Source: CAZNVG01 sp964576475 (GTDB lineage Bacteria > Patescibacteriota > Saccharimonadia > Saccharimonadales > CAZNVG01). Taken from it: a stretch of 6,622 nt of DNA. Shown one piece after another: positions 1-4,265 of this stretch. Each line of letters starts with the position of its first letter. Positions within the stretch are counted from its first letter, which is position 1. The notes below the pieces were generated by a model. The model was not told the origin of the DNA, ran no database searches, and saw only the letters and a program-made list of their open reading frames with translations. Position numbers and translations under genes: made by a program. The stretch is taken from the NCBI GenBank assembly GCA_964576475.1, contig CAZNVG010000057.1, forward strand, positions 1-6,622, in the 5' to 3' direction.

Positions 1-55
1 AATATGCGACCTTCCCAAGGTCGAGAGGAGAGTTCGATTCTCTCTACCCGCACCA
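1..55 (+). tRNA. tRNA-Gly (anticodon CCC), 3' part only
   Basis: This is the 3' portion of a tRNA gene whose 5' half lies outside the window. The anticodon stem is CGACC (7-11) with GGTCG (19-23), and the 7-base loop TTCCCAA gives anticodon CCC at 14-16, reading glycine GGG codons. A 4-base variable loop follows. The T stem is GAGAG/CTCTC around loop TTCGATT. The acceptor 3' strand is TACCCGC, so the missing 5' strand should read GCGGGTA. The CCA end is encoded (53-55). The discriminator base at 52 is A, whereas bacterial tRNA-Gly usually has U73. The fold and anticodon are certain; the intact length cannot be checked. Confidence 0.93.
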
Positions 56-59
56 TAAG

Positions 60-68
60 TGGTATAAT
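60..68 (+). promoter_or_regulatory. Extended -10 promoter for the 83-427 gene
   Basis: A perfect TATAAT (63-68) is preceded by TG at 60-61, making an extended -10 element that does not need a good -35 box; the expected -35 place lies inside the tRNA and shows none. Transcription would start near base 75, only about 8 bases before the ATG at 83. There is no Shine-Dalgarno sequence, so the mRNA would be nearly leaderless. It probably drives the membrane protein and the glycosyltransferase together. Confidence 0.6.
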
Positions 69-82
69 TTGAGCATTCATTT

Positions 83-427
83 ATGACAACAAAACATTAT
101 TTTCAAGATAAAACTAGATTCTCGCTCTTTGTTGGATCGGTGCTGATTAGTGCACTAGGAATACTGTCCATAATTCTAAGAGTGCACAGTAGCGATGTCT
201 TGGTGCCTATACGATATTTGGCAAACTCTGACGTACAACGAGCAAGCTGGCCGAACCTGTATCTGTTTGGTGCGTTTTATATCCTTGCCTGCACTGCGCA
301 CGTGATCTTGAGCCTGAGATTATACCCAGTACGCAAGGGATATGCTTACGCGGTACTGGCAGGCTATATATTCCTCGCTATATTAGCCTTACGTGTGAGC
401 GGGGCAGTAGTGAACCTTTATTACTAA
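83..427 (+). CDS. Small three-helix membrane protein of unknown function
   Basis: I do not recognise this 114-residue protein. It has three hydrophobic segments at about residues 13-32, 58-78 and 87-107. The basic N-terminus (K4, K10, R12) and the basic loop 79-86 (R79, R84, K85) put the N-terminus in the cytoplasm, residues 34-57 outside and the C-terminus outside. No signal peptidase site, cysteine motif or catalytic motif is visible. The ATG at 83 is the only sensible start, since the tRNA ends 28 bases earlier and a good extended -10 lies just upstream. Its stop is 5 bases before the glycosyltransferase start, so the two are almost certainly co-transcribed and perhaps translationally coupled. 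A role as an accessory or partner subunit of that enzyme is an inference from position only. Confidence 0.75.
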   Translation: MTTKHYFQDKTRFSLFVGSVLISALGILSIILRVHSSDVLVPIRYLANSDVQRASWPNLYLFGAFYILACTAHVILSLRLYPVRKGYAYAVLAGYIFLAILALRVSGAVVNLYY

Positions 428-432
428 GATTT

Positions 433-2049
433 ATGAAAAATATTGAAATACCCCTACAGAGTGAGAAATCAAAGAGATACCGCTTCTTTGAGATGCTGCC
501 AGCACTTCTTACATACAGTCTTATTCTCTTGCCGGTACTGCTAAGTATTTTTACTCCAGTGTATGCAGCTTATTTCATTATCGGATATATGATTATTTGG
601 TTATTTAAAGCAGTGGCGATGTCGGTAAGGGTTGTTCAAGGATATCAACAGATCCAGAGATATCAGCGCTATGATTGGGAGCGACTACTATCAGATGTAG
701 CAAGTCCAGATGCTGCACGAGAGGCTTTGCAGAGATATAAGAACGATAAGGGCATGCAGTGGCATTATAGAAATCTATCATTGCAAGAAGGGCAACTTGA
801 GGCGATCGACCCCAAGGATTTGATACATGCCGTCATTATACCTACCTATAACGAGGGTATCGATGTACTCGAGCCGACAATTGAGTCAGTATTGGCTTCA
901 AATTTTCCAATGAAGCAGGTTATCTTCATACTTGCGTACGAAGAAAGAGGCGGCGCGCAGGTGGAGCGGAATGCAAAAGCACTTGTAGATAAGTACAGAG
1001 ATAGATTTATGGAGGCGTTTGCAGTAAAGCATCCAGATGGCATGGCGAATGAAGTTATTGGCAAAGGGGGGAATGCAACATTTGCTGGTAAGTTCTTGGC
1101 CCAATACGTAGCTGACCAAGCGATTGCGCCGAGCAGGGTTATTGTGACGACGCTTGATTCTGATAATCGTCCACACCCAGGCTATTTAGCGGCACTTAGT
1201 TATGCATATGTTATTCATGACGACCCAGTACATACGACATTTCAGCCAGTACCGCTGTACACTAACAATATCTGGGATGCGCCCGCACCGATGCGAGTCA
1301 TTGCAACTGGTAACTCGTTTTGGATGGTCATTACCAGTTTGCGTCCTCATCTTCTCAGGAATTTTTCTTCCCACGCGCAAAGTCTCCAGGCACTCATCGA
1401 TACTGACTTCTGGAGTGTTCGGACAATCGTGGAGGATGGTCATCAGTTCTGGCGAACATATTTTCGTTATGACGGCCAGCACGATGTTGTACCGCTATTT
1501 ATACCAATCTATCAGGATGCGGTGCTTGCGAGTGGCTATGTTAAGACGCTGCGAGAGCAATTTATTCAGTTGCGGCGCTGGGCATGGGGAGCATCTGATG
1601 TTGCCTATGTACTTGAAAAGGGTTATTTTCAAAAGAATAAGGTATCAAAGTTTGATCTTACTATGAAGCTCGCTCGACTTATCGAAGGGCATGTTAGTTG
1701 GGCGACAGCTCCATTAATTCTCGCATTTGCTGCGTGGCTGCCGTTGTTCGTTAATCCTCATGCGGATCGTAGTTTTCTGGCGCATCAATTGCCCGTAGTC
1801 GCGAGTCGAATTCAGACAGTTGCCATGTTCGGTGTCTTTATAACAATGTTTCTCAGTCTTAAGCTCTTGCCGCCAATGCCGGCTCGGTATAAAGCACGGC
1901 GAAGAGTTTATATGATTTTGCAATGGGTATATATGCCAGTGACCAGCATTGTATATACTGCATTCTCAGCACTTAACTCTCAGACGAGATTACTATTTGG
2001 TAGATACCTTGATAAGTTCGATGTGACAGAAAAAGCTGTCAAGAAATAA
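433..2049 (+). CDS. Membrane-embedded family-2 glycosyltransferase, processive type (cellulose/hyaluronan synthase-like)
   Basis: This 538-residue enzyme is predicted to polymerise a nucleotide-sugar on the cytoplasmic side and pass the chain through the membrane. It has two N-terminal membrane helices (about 21-40 and 44-66), a cytoplasmic linker, a GT-A domain (about 130-395) and three C-terminal helices (about 421-440, 459-480, 491-514). The landmarks of processive GT2 enzymes are present in order: PTYNE (137-141), GKGGN (210-214), the metal-binding DSD (242-244), GNSFW (293-297) in the acceptor region, the general-base VED (333-335) and QLRRW (379-383), the QxxRW motif. There is no PilZ domain, so no sign of c-di-GMP control. 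The sugar cannot be told from sequence; a surface polysaccharide is likely. No Shine-Dalgarno sequence precedes the start, and translation probably couples to the small membrane protein upstream. The gene ends 4 bases from the convergent nrdR stop. Confidence 0.88.
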   Translation: MKNIEIPLQSEKSKRYRFFEMLPALLTYSLILLPVLLSIFTPVYAAYFIIGYMIIWLFKAVAMSVRVVQGYQQIQRYQRYDWERLLSDVASPDAAREALQRYKNDKGMQWHYRNLSLQEGQLEAIDPKDLIHAVIIPTYNEGIDVLEPTIESVLASNFPMKQVIFILAYEERGGAQVERNAKALVDKYRDRFMEAFAVKHPDGMANEVIGKGGNATFAGKFLAQYVADQAIAPSRVIVTTLDSDNRPHPGYLAALSYAYVIHDDPVHTTFQPVPLYTNNIWDAPAPMRVIATGNSFWMVITSLRPHLLRNFSSHAQSLQALIDTDFWSVRTIVEDGHQFWRTYFRYDGQHDVVPLFIPIYQDAVLASGYVKTLREQFIQLRRWAWGASDVAYVLEKGYFQKNKVSKFDLTMKLARLIEGHVSWATAPLILAFAAWLPLFVNPHADRSFLAHQLPVVASRIQTVAMFGVFITMFLSLKLLPPMPARYKARRRVYMILQWVYMPVTSIVYTAFSALNSQTRLLFGRYLDKFDVTEKAVKK

Positions 2050-2053
2050 ACAC

Positions 2054-2503
2054 CTAGCTAAAATACTTCATCGCCCGCTTCAGTTCTCTGGATGTAGAGA
2101 GGTTCGCTTGGTAAGAGGCGTAGCGTACGAATGCGCTCGCGTTGTAGCGCTGCAATACCTGACTTGCCAGAGTGCCGATCTGTTCAGTTGCGATTGCGCC
2201 GCCTTGTGACTCCTTGATGGTCTTTGTCAAAATTGTTTCTGTTAAAGCCGATGCGACCTCAGTTGTTTTTGGTAAAGCCTCGCACGCTCGCCAGACACTA
2301 ATAAACAACTTTGAGTATGAGAATCGTTCTGTGTGGCCATTTCTTTTTGTGACGACTAACTGGTCGTAATTTGGAGTTTCGTTCGTTGTAAAGACTTTCA
2401 AACAGCCGTTACATTTACGCCGTCTCCACACCCGAGACAACTTCGCCTTATTTCGGGAGTTGATGACATTCGTGTCTGCTGATTCACAAAATGGACAAAC
2501 CAT
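2054..2503 (-). CDS. nrdR: Transcriptional repressor NrdR
   Basis: NrdR senses ATP/dATP and represses ribonucleotide reductase genes. The 149-residue length is typical. The N-terminal zinc ribbon is complete: C3/C6 in CPFC and C31/C34 in CNGC, separated by the usual basic stretch WRRRK (26-30) and followed by the FTT of the family at 38-40. The ATP-cone domain spans about 48-138, beginning QLVVTKRNG. The start fits exactly, because NrdR proteins begin MxCPFC. It is convergent with the glycosyltransferase gene and no ribonucleotide reductase gene is in view. No Shine-Dalgarno sequence is present. A promoter whose predicted start point coincides with the ATG suggests a leaderless mRNA, and an imperfect NrdR-box-like repeat overlaps it. 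Confidence 0.95.
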   Translation of the reverse strand: MVCPFCESADTNVINSRNKAKLSRVWRRRKCNGCLKVFTTNETPNYDQLVVTKRNGHTERFSYSKLFISVWRACEALPKTTEVASALTETILTKTIKESQGGAIATEQIGTLASQVLQRYNASAFVRYASYQANLSTSRELKRAMKYFS

Positions 2504-2518
2504 GACTACATATTGTCA
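2503..2518 (-). promoter_or_regulatory. Possible NrdR box overlapping the nrdR -10 and start codon
   Basis: The 16 bases form the imperfect palindrome TGAC-N8-GTCA, with an AT-rich core that resembles the NrdR box as I recall it (acaCwAtATaTwGtgt), matching about 11 of 16 positions. It covers the predicted -10 and the first base of the gene, where a repressor would block transcription. NrdR sites normally come as pairs a few helical turns apart, and I see no second copy, so this is tentative. Confidence 0.25.
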
Positions 2519-2538
2519 TTACGCTATTGTTTTAACAA
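2510..2538 (-). promoter_or_regulatory. Promoter of nrdR, predicted leaderless
   Basis: On the - strand TTGTTA (2538-2533) is followed after 17 bases by CAATAT (2515-2510), preceded by TG at 2518-2517 as in an extended -10. The hexamers are only moderate matches to TTGACA/TATAAT, but the spacing is optimal. The usual distance places the first transcribed base at 2503, the A of the nrdR ATG. Confidence 0.42.
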
Positions 2539-2565
2539 GTGGAAAAGTGATTATTTTTAGGGGAT

Positions 2566-2600
2566 AAAACAAAACCGCCCCTGTTAATCGGAGCGGTTTT
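2566..2600 (-). terminator. Intrinsic terminator of the small - strand gene
   Basis: AAAACCGC (2571-2578) pairs perfectly with GCGGTTTT (2593-2600). After a C/A mismatch, CC/GG continues the stem, leaving an 8-base loop. Read on the - strand the hairpin is followed by TTTTGTTTTATC, a good U-tract; on the + strand only four T follow. It lies about 20 bases after the stop of the small gene and before nrdR, so it insulates nrdR from that transcript. A smaller hairpin, CGTCC/GGACG with a 7-base loop (2604-2620), lies between the stop codon and the terminator. Confidence 0.8.
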
Positions 2601-2622
2601 CCTCGTCCACCATAAGGACGGC

Positions 2623-2739
2623 CTATTGTATTGCGGTTGTGCGCCGACTAAGGCGCTTTACTGATTTCTGCAAGGAAGGTAATTCCTCATAGAAAAGAGT
2701 AAAATCCGTCAATACAGCCGTTTGAGCTGTATCAGCCAT
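2623..2739 (-). CDS. Small protein of 38 residues, unknown function
   Basis: I do not recognise this protein, but the gene has all the parts of a real one. ATG at 2739-2737 follows a strong Shine-Dalgarno AGGGAGGT (2750-2743), a promoter lies upstream and an intrinsic terminator downstream. The translation begins MADTAQTAVLTDF and ends VKRLSRRTTAIQ, stopping at TAG. The middle (about residues 11-33, including FTLFYEELPSL and KSVKRLSRR) looks like an amphipathic helix with an acidic first half and a strongly basic second half. There are no cysteines, no signal peptide and no membrane segment. It is transcribed divergently from tgt. It is not an obvious attenuator leader peptide, because no amino acid is concentrated in a run and nothing downstream is left unterminated for it to control. 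It could be a small regulator or nucleic-acid-binding protein, but that is a guess. Confidence 0.68.
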   Translation of the reverse strand: MADTAQTAVLTDFTLFYEELPSLQKSVKRLSRRTTAIQ

Positions 2740-2767
2740 GTAACCTCCCTAAAAGTGATTACAGCGC

Positions 2768-2781
2768 TTATGTTAACATAA
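2768..2781. repeat. Perfect 14-bp palindrome over the small gene's -10 box
   Basis: TTATGTTAACATAA is its own reverse complement over 14 bases. It covers the -10 hexamer of the small - strand gene (2770-2775), a position where a dimeric repressor would act. It is too AT-rich and has no loop or U-tract to be a terminator. The binding protein, if any, is unknown. Confidence 0.5.
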
Positions 2782-2798
2782 TGTAGTTAAAAAGTCAA
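2770..2798 (-). promoter_or_regulatory. Promoter of the small - strand gene
   Basis: On the - strand TTGACT (2798-2793) and TAACAT (2775-2770) are separated by exactly 17 bases, with TG at 2778-2777 giving an extended -10. The transcript would start near 2763, leaving an untranslated leader of about 23 bases that contains the Shine-Dalgarno sequence. Its -35 box directly abuts the -35 box of the tgt promoter on the opposite strand. Confidence 0.6.
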
Positions 2799-2814
2799 TT
2801 GATATAAATGACTT
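2792..2814. promoter_or_regulatory. Inverted repeat spanning both divergent -35 boxes (operator candidate)
   Basis: AAGTCAATT (2792-2800) and AAATGACTT (2806-2814) are inverted copies with one mismatched position out of nine, around a 5-base centre. The dyad covers the -35 boxes of both the small - strand gene and tgt, so one bound protein could control both promoters. Some symmetry arises because two outward -35 boxes meet here, but the far arm TGACTT is not part of either promoter. Confidence 0.4.
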
Positions 2815-2827
2815 ACAGAGGTAGAAT
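2799..2827 (+). promoter_or_regulatory. Promoter of tgt, near-leaderless
   Basis: TTGATA (2799-2804) and TAGAAT (2822-2827) are separated by 17 bases, each one or two bases from consensus. Transcription would begin near 2834, about 4 bases before the tgt ATG at 2838. The GAGGTAGAA just upstream (2818-2826) contains a Shine-Dalgarno-like GAGG, but it would be largely or wholly outside the mRNA if this promoter is used. Confidence 0.65.
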
Positions 2828-2837
2828 GTAGTCTTAT

Positions 2838-3908
2838 ATGTTTACTATACGAAAAGACATTAAAACATACGGAAGAGCCGGTTCGTTTCAGGCTGGCACA
2901 TTCACGGTGCAGACTCCTTTATTTATGCCAGTAGGGACAAGAGGAACTGTCAAGGGTTTAACGACAGCACAAGTTGAAGCTACTGGTGCACAGATATTAC
3001 TTGGCAATACCTACCACTTGCATCTGAAACCAGGCGAGGCGGTAGTAAAGCAGCTTGGAGGACTCCATGAATTTACGAACTGGAAGAAGGGACCACTACT
3101 AACGGATTCGGGCGGTTTTCAAGTGTTTTCGCTTGCTCATACTAGAAAAATTACTGAAGAAGGGGTTGCTTTCAAGGATCCTGCAACTGGTGACAAGATA
3201 TTTCTTAGCCCTGAAAAATCTATCCAAATTCAGATGGATCTAGGCTCAGACATAATTATGGCATTTGATGACCTTACTGGGCTCGACGAGACAGAAAGAT
3301 ATCGAGAAAAAGAGGCAGTAGAGCGTACTCATAGATGGCTCGAGCGCTGCGTGAGCGAATTTGCCAGACTGACGAAGGATATAGATAATCCACCCCTGTT
3401 ATTCGGTATCGTGCAAGGTGGGCTAAACAAAGAGTTGCGTAAGAAAAGTCTTGAGTTCGTGCAAGGCTTGCCAGTCAGTGGGGTAGCGATTGGCGGTCTT
3501 TCGGTAGGAGAGCCAATACCTCTTATGTATGACATGCTCGAGTATTTGGCGCCAATGTATGATCCGAATCGTCCTCATTATTTGATGGGAGTAGGTGAAC
3601 CCGCTGATCTAAGATTCGGATTTGAACATGGTATAGATATGATGGATTGTGTTCTTCCGACACGAAATGCTCGTCATGGCTCTGCATGGATTAACGGAGA
3701 TAAGAAGATTAATCTAAAGAATCAGCAGTTTGAGACTGACAAGAGTGTTATTGACCCAACATGTGATTGTTTTGCGTGTACACAGGATTACTCGAGAGGC
3801 TTTCTTAGACACCAGCTCAAAACAGGTGAGACAATAGCTGGTTCTCTCATATCTATTCATAATATTAGGTACCTACAGCGCATAGCAGAAGAGTATAGAG
3901 CCGAATAG
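2838..3908 (+). CDS. tgt: Queuine/preQ1 tRNA-guanine transglycosylase
   Basis: Tgt swaps guanine-34 for preQ1 (or queuine) in tRNAs with GUN anticodons (Asp, Asn, His, Tyr). The protein has 356 residues, slightly shorter than the usual 370-380, and its TIM-barrel motifs are all present. These include the substrate-pocket Asp90 in TDSGGFQ (89-95), FDD (143-145), VQGG (192-195), GVAIGGLSVGE (215-225), the catalytic nucleophile Asp270 in MDCVLPTRNARHG (269-281) and the zinc site C309, C311, C314 with H341 in HN. The start is set by the family N-terminus (F-T-I-x-K at residues 2-6) and by the promoter just upstream. No preQ1 synthesis genes (queCDEF) nor queA/queG are visible, so base salvage cannot be excluded or shown. 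The gene is transcribed divergently from the 38-residue gene and followed by a weak hairpin and a tRNA promoter. Confidence 0.97.
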   Translation: MFTIRKDIKTYGRAGSFQAGTFTVQTPLFMPVGTRGTVKGLTTAQVEATGAQILLGNTYHLHLKPGEAVVKQLGGLHEFTNWKKGPLLTDSGGFQVFSLAHTRKITEEGVAFKDPATGDKIFLSPEKSIQIQMDLGSDIIMAFDDLTGLDETERYREKEAVERTHRWLERCVSEFARLTKDIDNPPLLFGIVQGGLNKELRKKSLEFVQGLPVSGVAIGGLSVGEPIPLMYDMLEYLAPMYDPNRPHYLMGVGEPADLRFGFEHGIDMMDCVLPTRNARHGSAWINGDKKINLKNQQFETDKSVIDPTCDCFACTQDYSRGFLRHQLKTGETIAGSLISIHNIRYLQRIAEEYRAE

Positions 3909-3920
3909 TACTAGCCGGAT

Positions 3921-3942
3921 AATACTATGATGGTATTTTTTT
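3921..3942 (+). terminator. Weak terminator candidate after tgt
   Basis: AATAC (3921-3925) pairs with GTATT (3933-3937) around a 7-base loop and runs into a tract of seven T (3936-3942). The stem is short and has a single G-C pair, so termination would be poor at best. The T-tract merges into the -35 box of the next promoter. The rest of the gap (3909-3981) holds nothing else beyond that promoter. Confidence 0.3.
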
Positions 3943-3969
3943 GCTTTTGCTTCTATGTATTGCTACAAT
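3941..3969 (+). promoter_or_regulatory. Promoter of tRNA-Val
   Basis: TTGCTT (3941-3946) and TACAAT (3964-3969) are 17 bases apart, with TG at 3961-3962 as in an extended -10. Transcription would start near 3976, six bases before the mature tRNA. It may also read into the thrS leader downstream. Confidence 0.65.
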
Positions 3970-3981
3970 TACCCCTGTTGT

Positions 3982-4058
3982 GGGCTCTTAGCTCATTTGG
4001 CTAGAGCGTTTCCTTGACGTGGAAGAGGTGAGAGGTTCGAATCCTCTAGAGCCCACCA
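3982..4058 (+). tRNA. tRNA-Val (anticodon GAC)
   Basis: This is a complete 77-base cloverleaf. The acceptor stem is GGGCTCT (3982-3988) with AGAGCCC (4048-4054). The D arm is GCTC/GAGC, and the anticodon stem is TTTCC/GGAAG with one G-T pair. The loop TTGACGT gives anticodon GAC (4016-4018), reading GUC/GUU. The variable loop has 5 bases and the T arm AGAGG/CCTCT surrounds TTCGAAT. The discriminator is A and CCA is encoded (4056-4058). A35, C36 and A73 agree with known valine identity elements. Confidence 0.96.
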
Positions 4059-4060
4059 TT

Positions 4061-4069
4061 TGCTATACT
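4061..4069 (+). promoter_or_regulatory. Extended -10 promoter for the thrS leader
   Basis: TGC followed by TATACT (4064-4069) is an extended -10 one base off consensus. No good -35 box is found at the right distance, because that place is the T arm of the tRNA gene. It would start the leader near 4076. The leader could alternatively come from the tRNA-Val promoter by read-through and processing. Confidence 0.5.
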
Positions 4070-4070
4070 A

Positions 4071-4250
4071 AGCATGAGTGCTGACACGGCCTAACCATCC
4101 GTCGAGCTCCGTTTGCAGGAGTAACGAACGTATCGTGACTCCATAAGTGCCTCTCGTCGAGATGAGGAAGTCCGGTGGAACCGCCCGAGCTATGCTTGGG
4201 TCCGAGACGCAGCATAAGATCTAACTGATCTGTGGTGCGTTTTTCTATTT
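4071..4250 (+). ncRNA. T-box riboswitch leader of thrS (tRNA-Thr sensing)
   Basis: T-box leaders bind a specific tRNA and favour read-through when it is uncharged. The 3' half matches the T-box antiterminator exactly. Helix A1 is GTCCGG (4170-4175) with CCGAGAC (4202-4208), with one bulged A. The 7-base bulge TGGAACC (4176-4182) has its TGGA available to pair with a tRNA NCCA end. Helix A2 is GCCCGAGC (4183-4190) with GCTTGGGT (4194-4201) around a 3-base loop. Upstream are three small hairpins: ACGG/CCGT (4086-4102), a strong one with GGAGT-ACGA arms (4118-4142), and TCTC/GAGA (4152-4162). The decoding part is much shorter than a classical Stem I, and I could not fix the specifier. Thr codons stand at 4094-4096 (ACC, followed by A) and 4138-4140 (ACT). 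Identification rests on the antiterminator plus the thrS context; the boundaries are approximate. Confidence 0.78.
4207..4250 (+). terminator. Regulated intrinsic terminator in the thrS leader
   Basis: ACGCA (4207-4211) pairs with TGCGT (4236-4240). After a G/G mismatch CATA pairs with TGTG, then after a bulged A GATC pairs with GATC around a 5-base loop (4222-4226). TTTTCTATTT follows. The stem base shares 4207-4208 with the A1 helix of the antiterminator and can extend into 4204-4206 by pairing with the T-tract, so the two structures exclude each other at A1. This is the off-state expected when charged tRNA is abundant. Confidence 0.75.
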
Positions 4251-4265
4251 AAAAGAGGGGATAGC

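Noticed and set aside
846..1482. Open frames on the - strand and an alternative + frame (1202-1666) inside the glycosyltransferase gene
   Set aside because: They have no start signals or recognisable motifs and lie opposite or across a strongly conserved coding frame; they are shadows.
2736..2763. Hairpin TGTAA/TTACA enclosing the Shine-Dalgarno of the 38-residue gene
   Set aside because: Only five A-U-rich pairs around a 15-base loop, and the Shine-Dalgarno would be in the open loop; not convincing as a switch.
4161..4190. Resemblance of GAGGAAGTCCGG to the conserved 5' region of RNase P RNA
   Set aside because: RNase P RNA has GAGGAAAGUCC and is about 350 bases with matching 3' conserved regions. 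Here only about 190 bases are available and the 3' partner sequences are absent, whereas the T-box fold explains the same bases fully.
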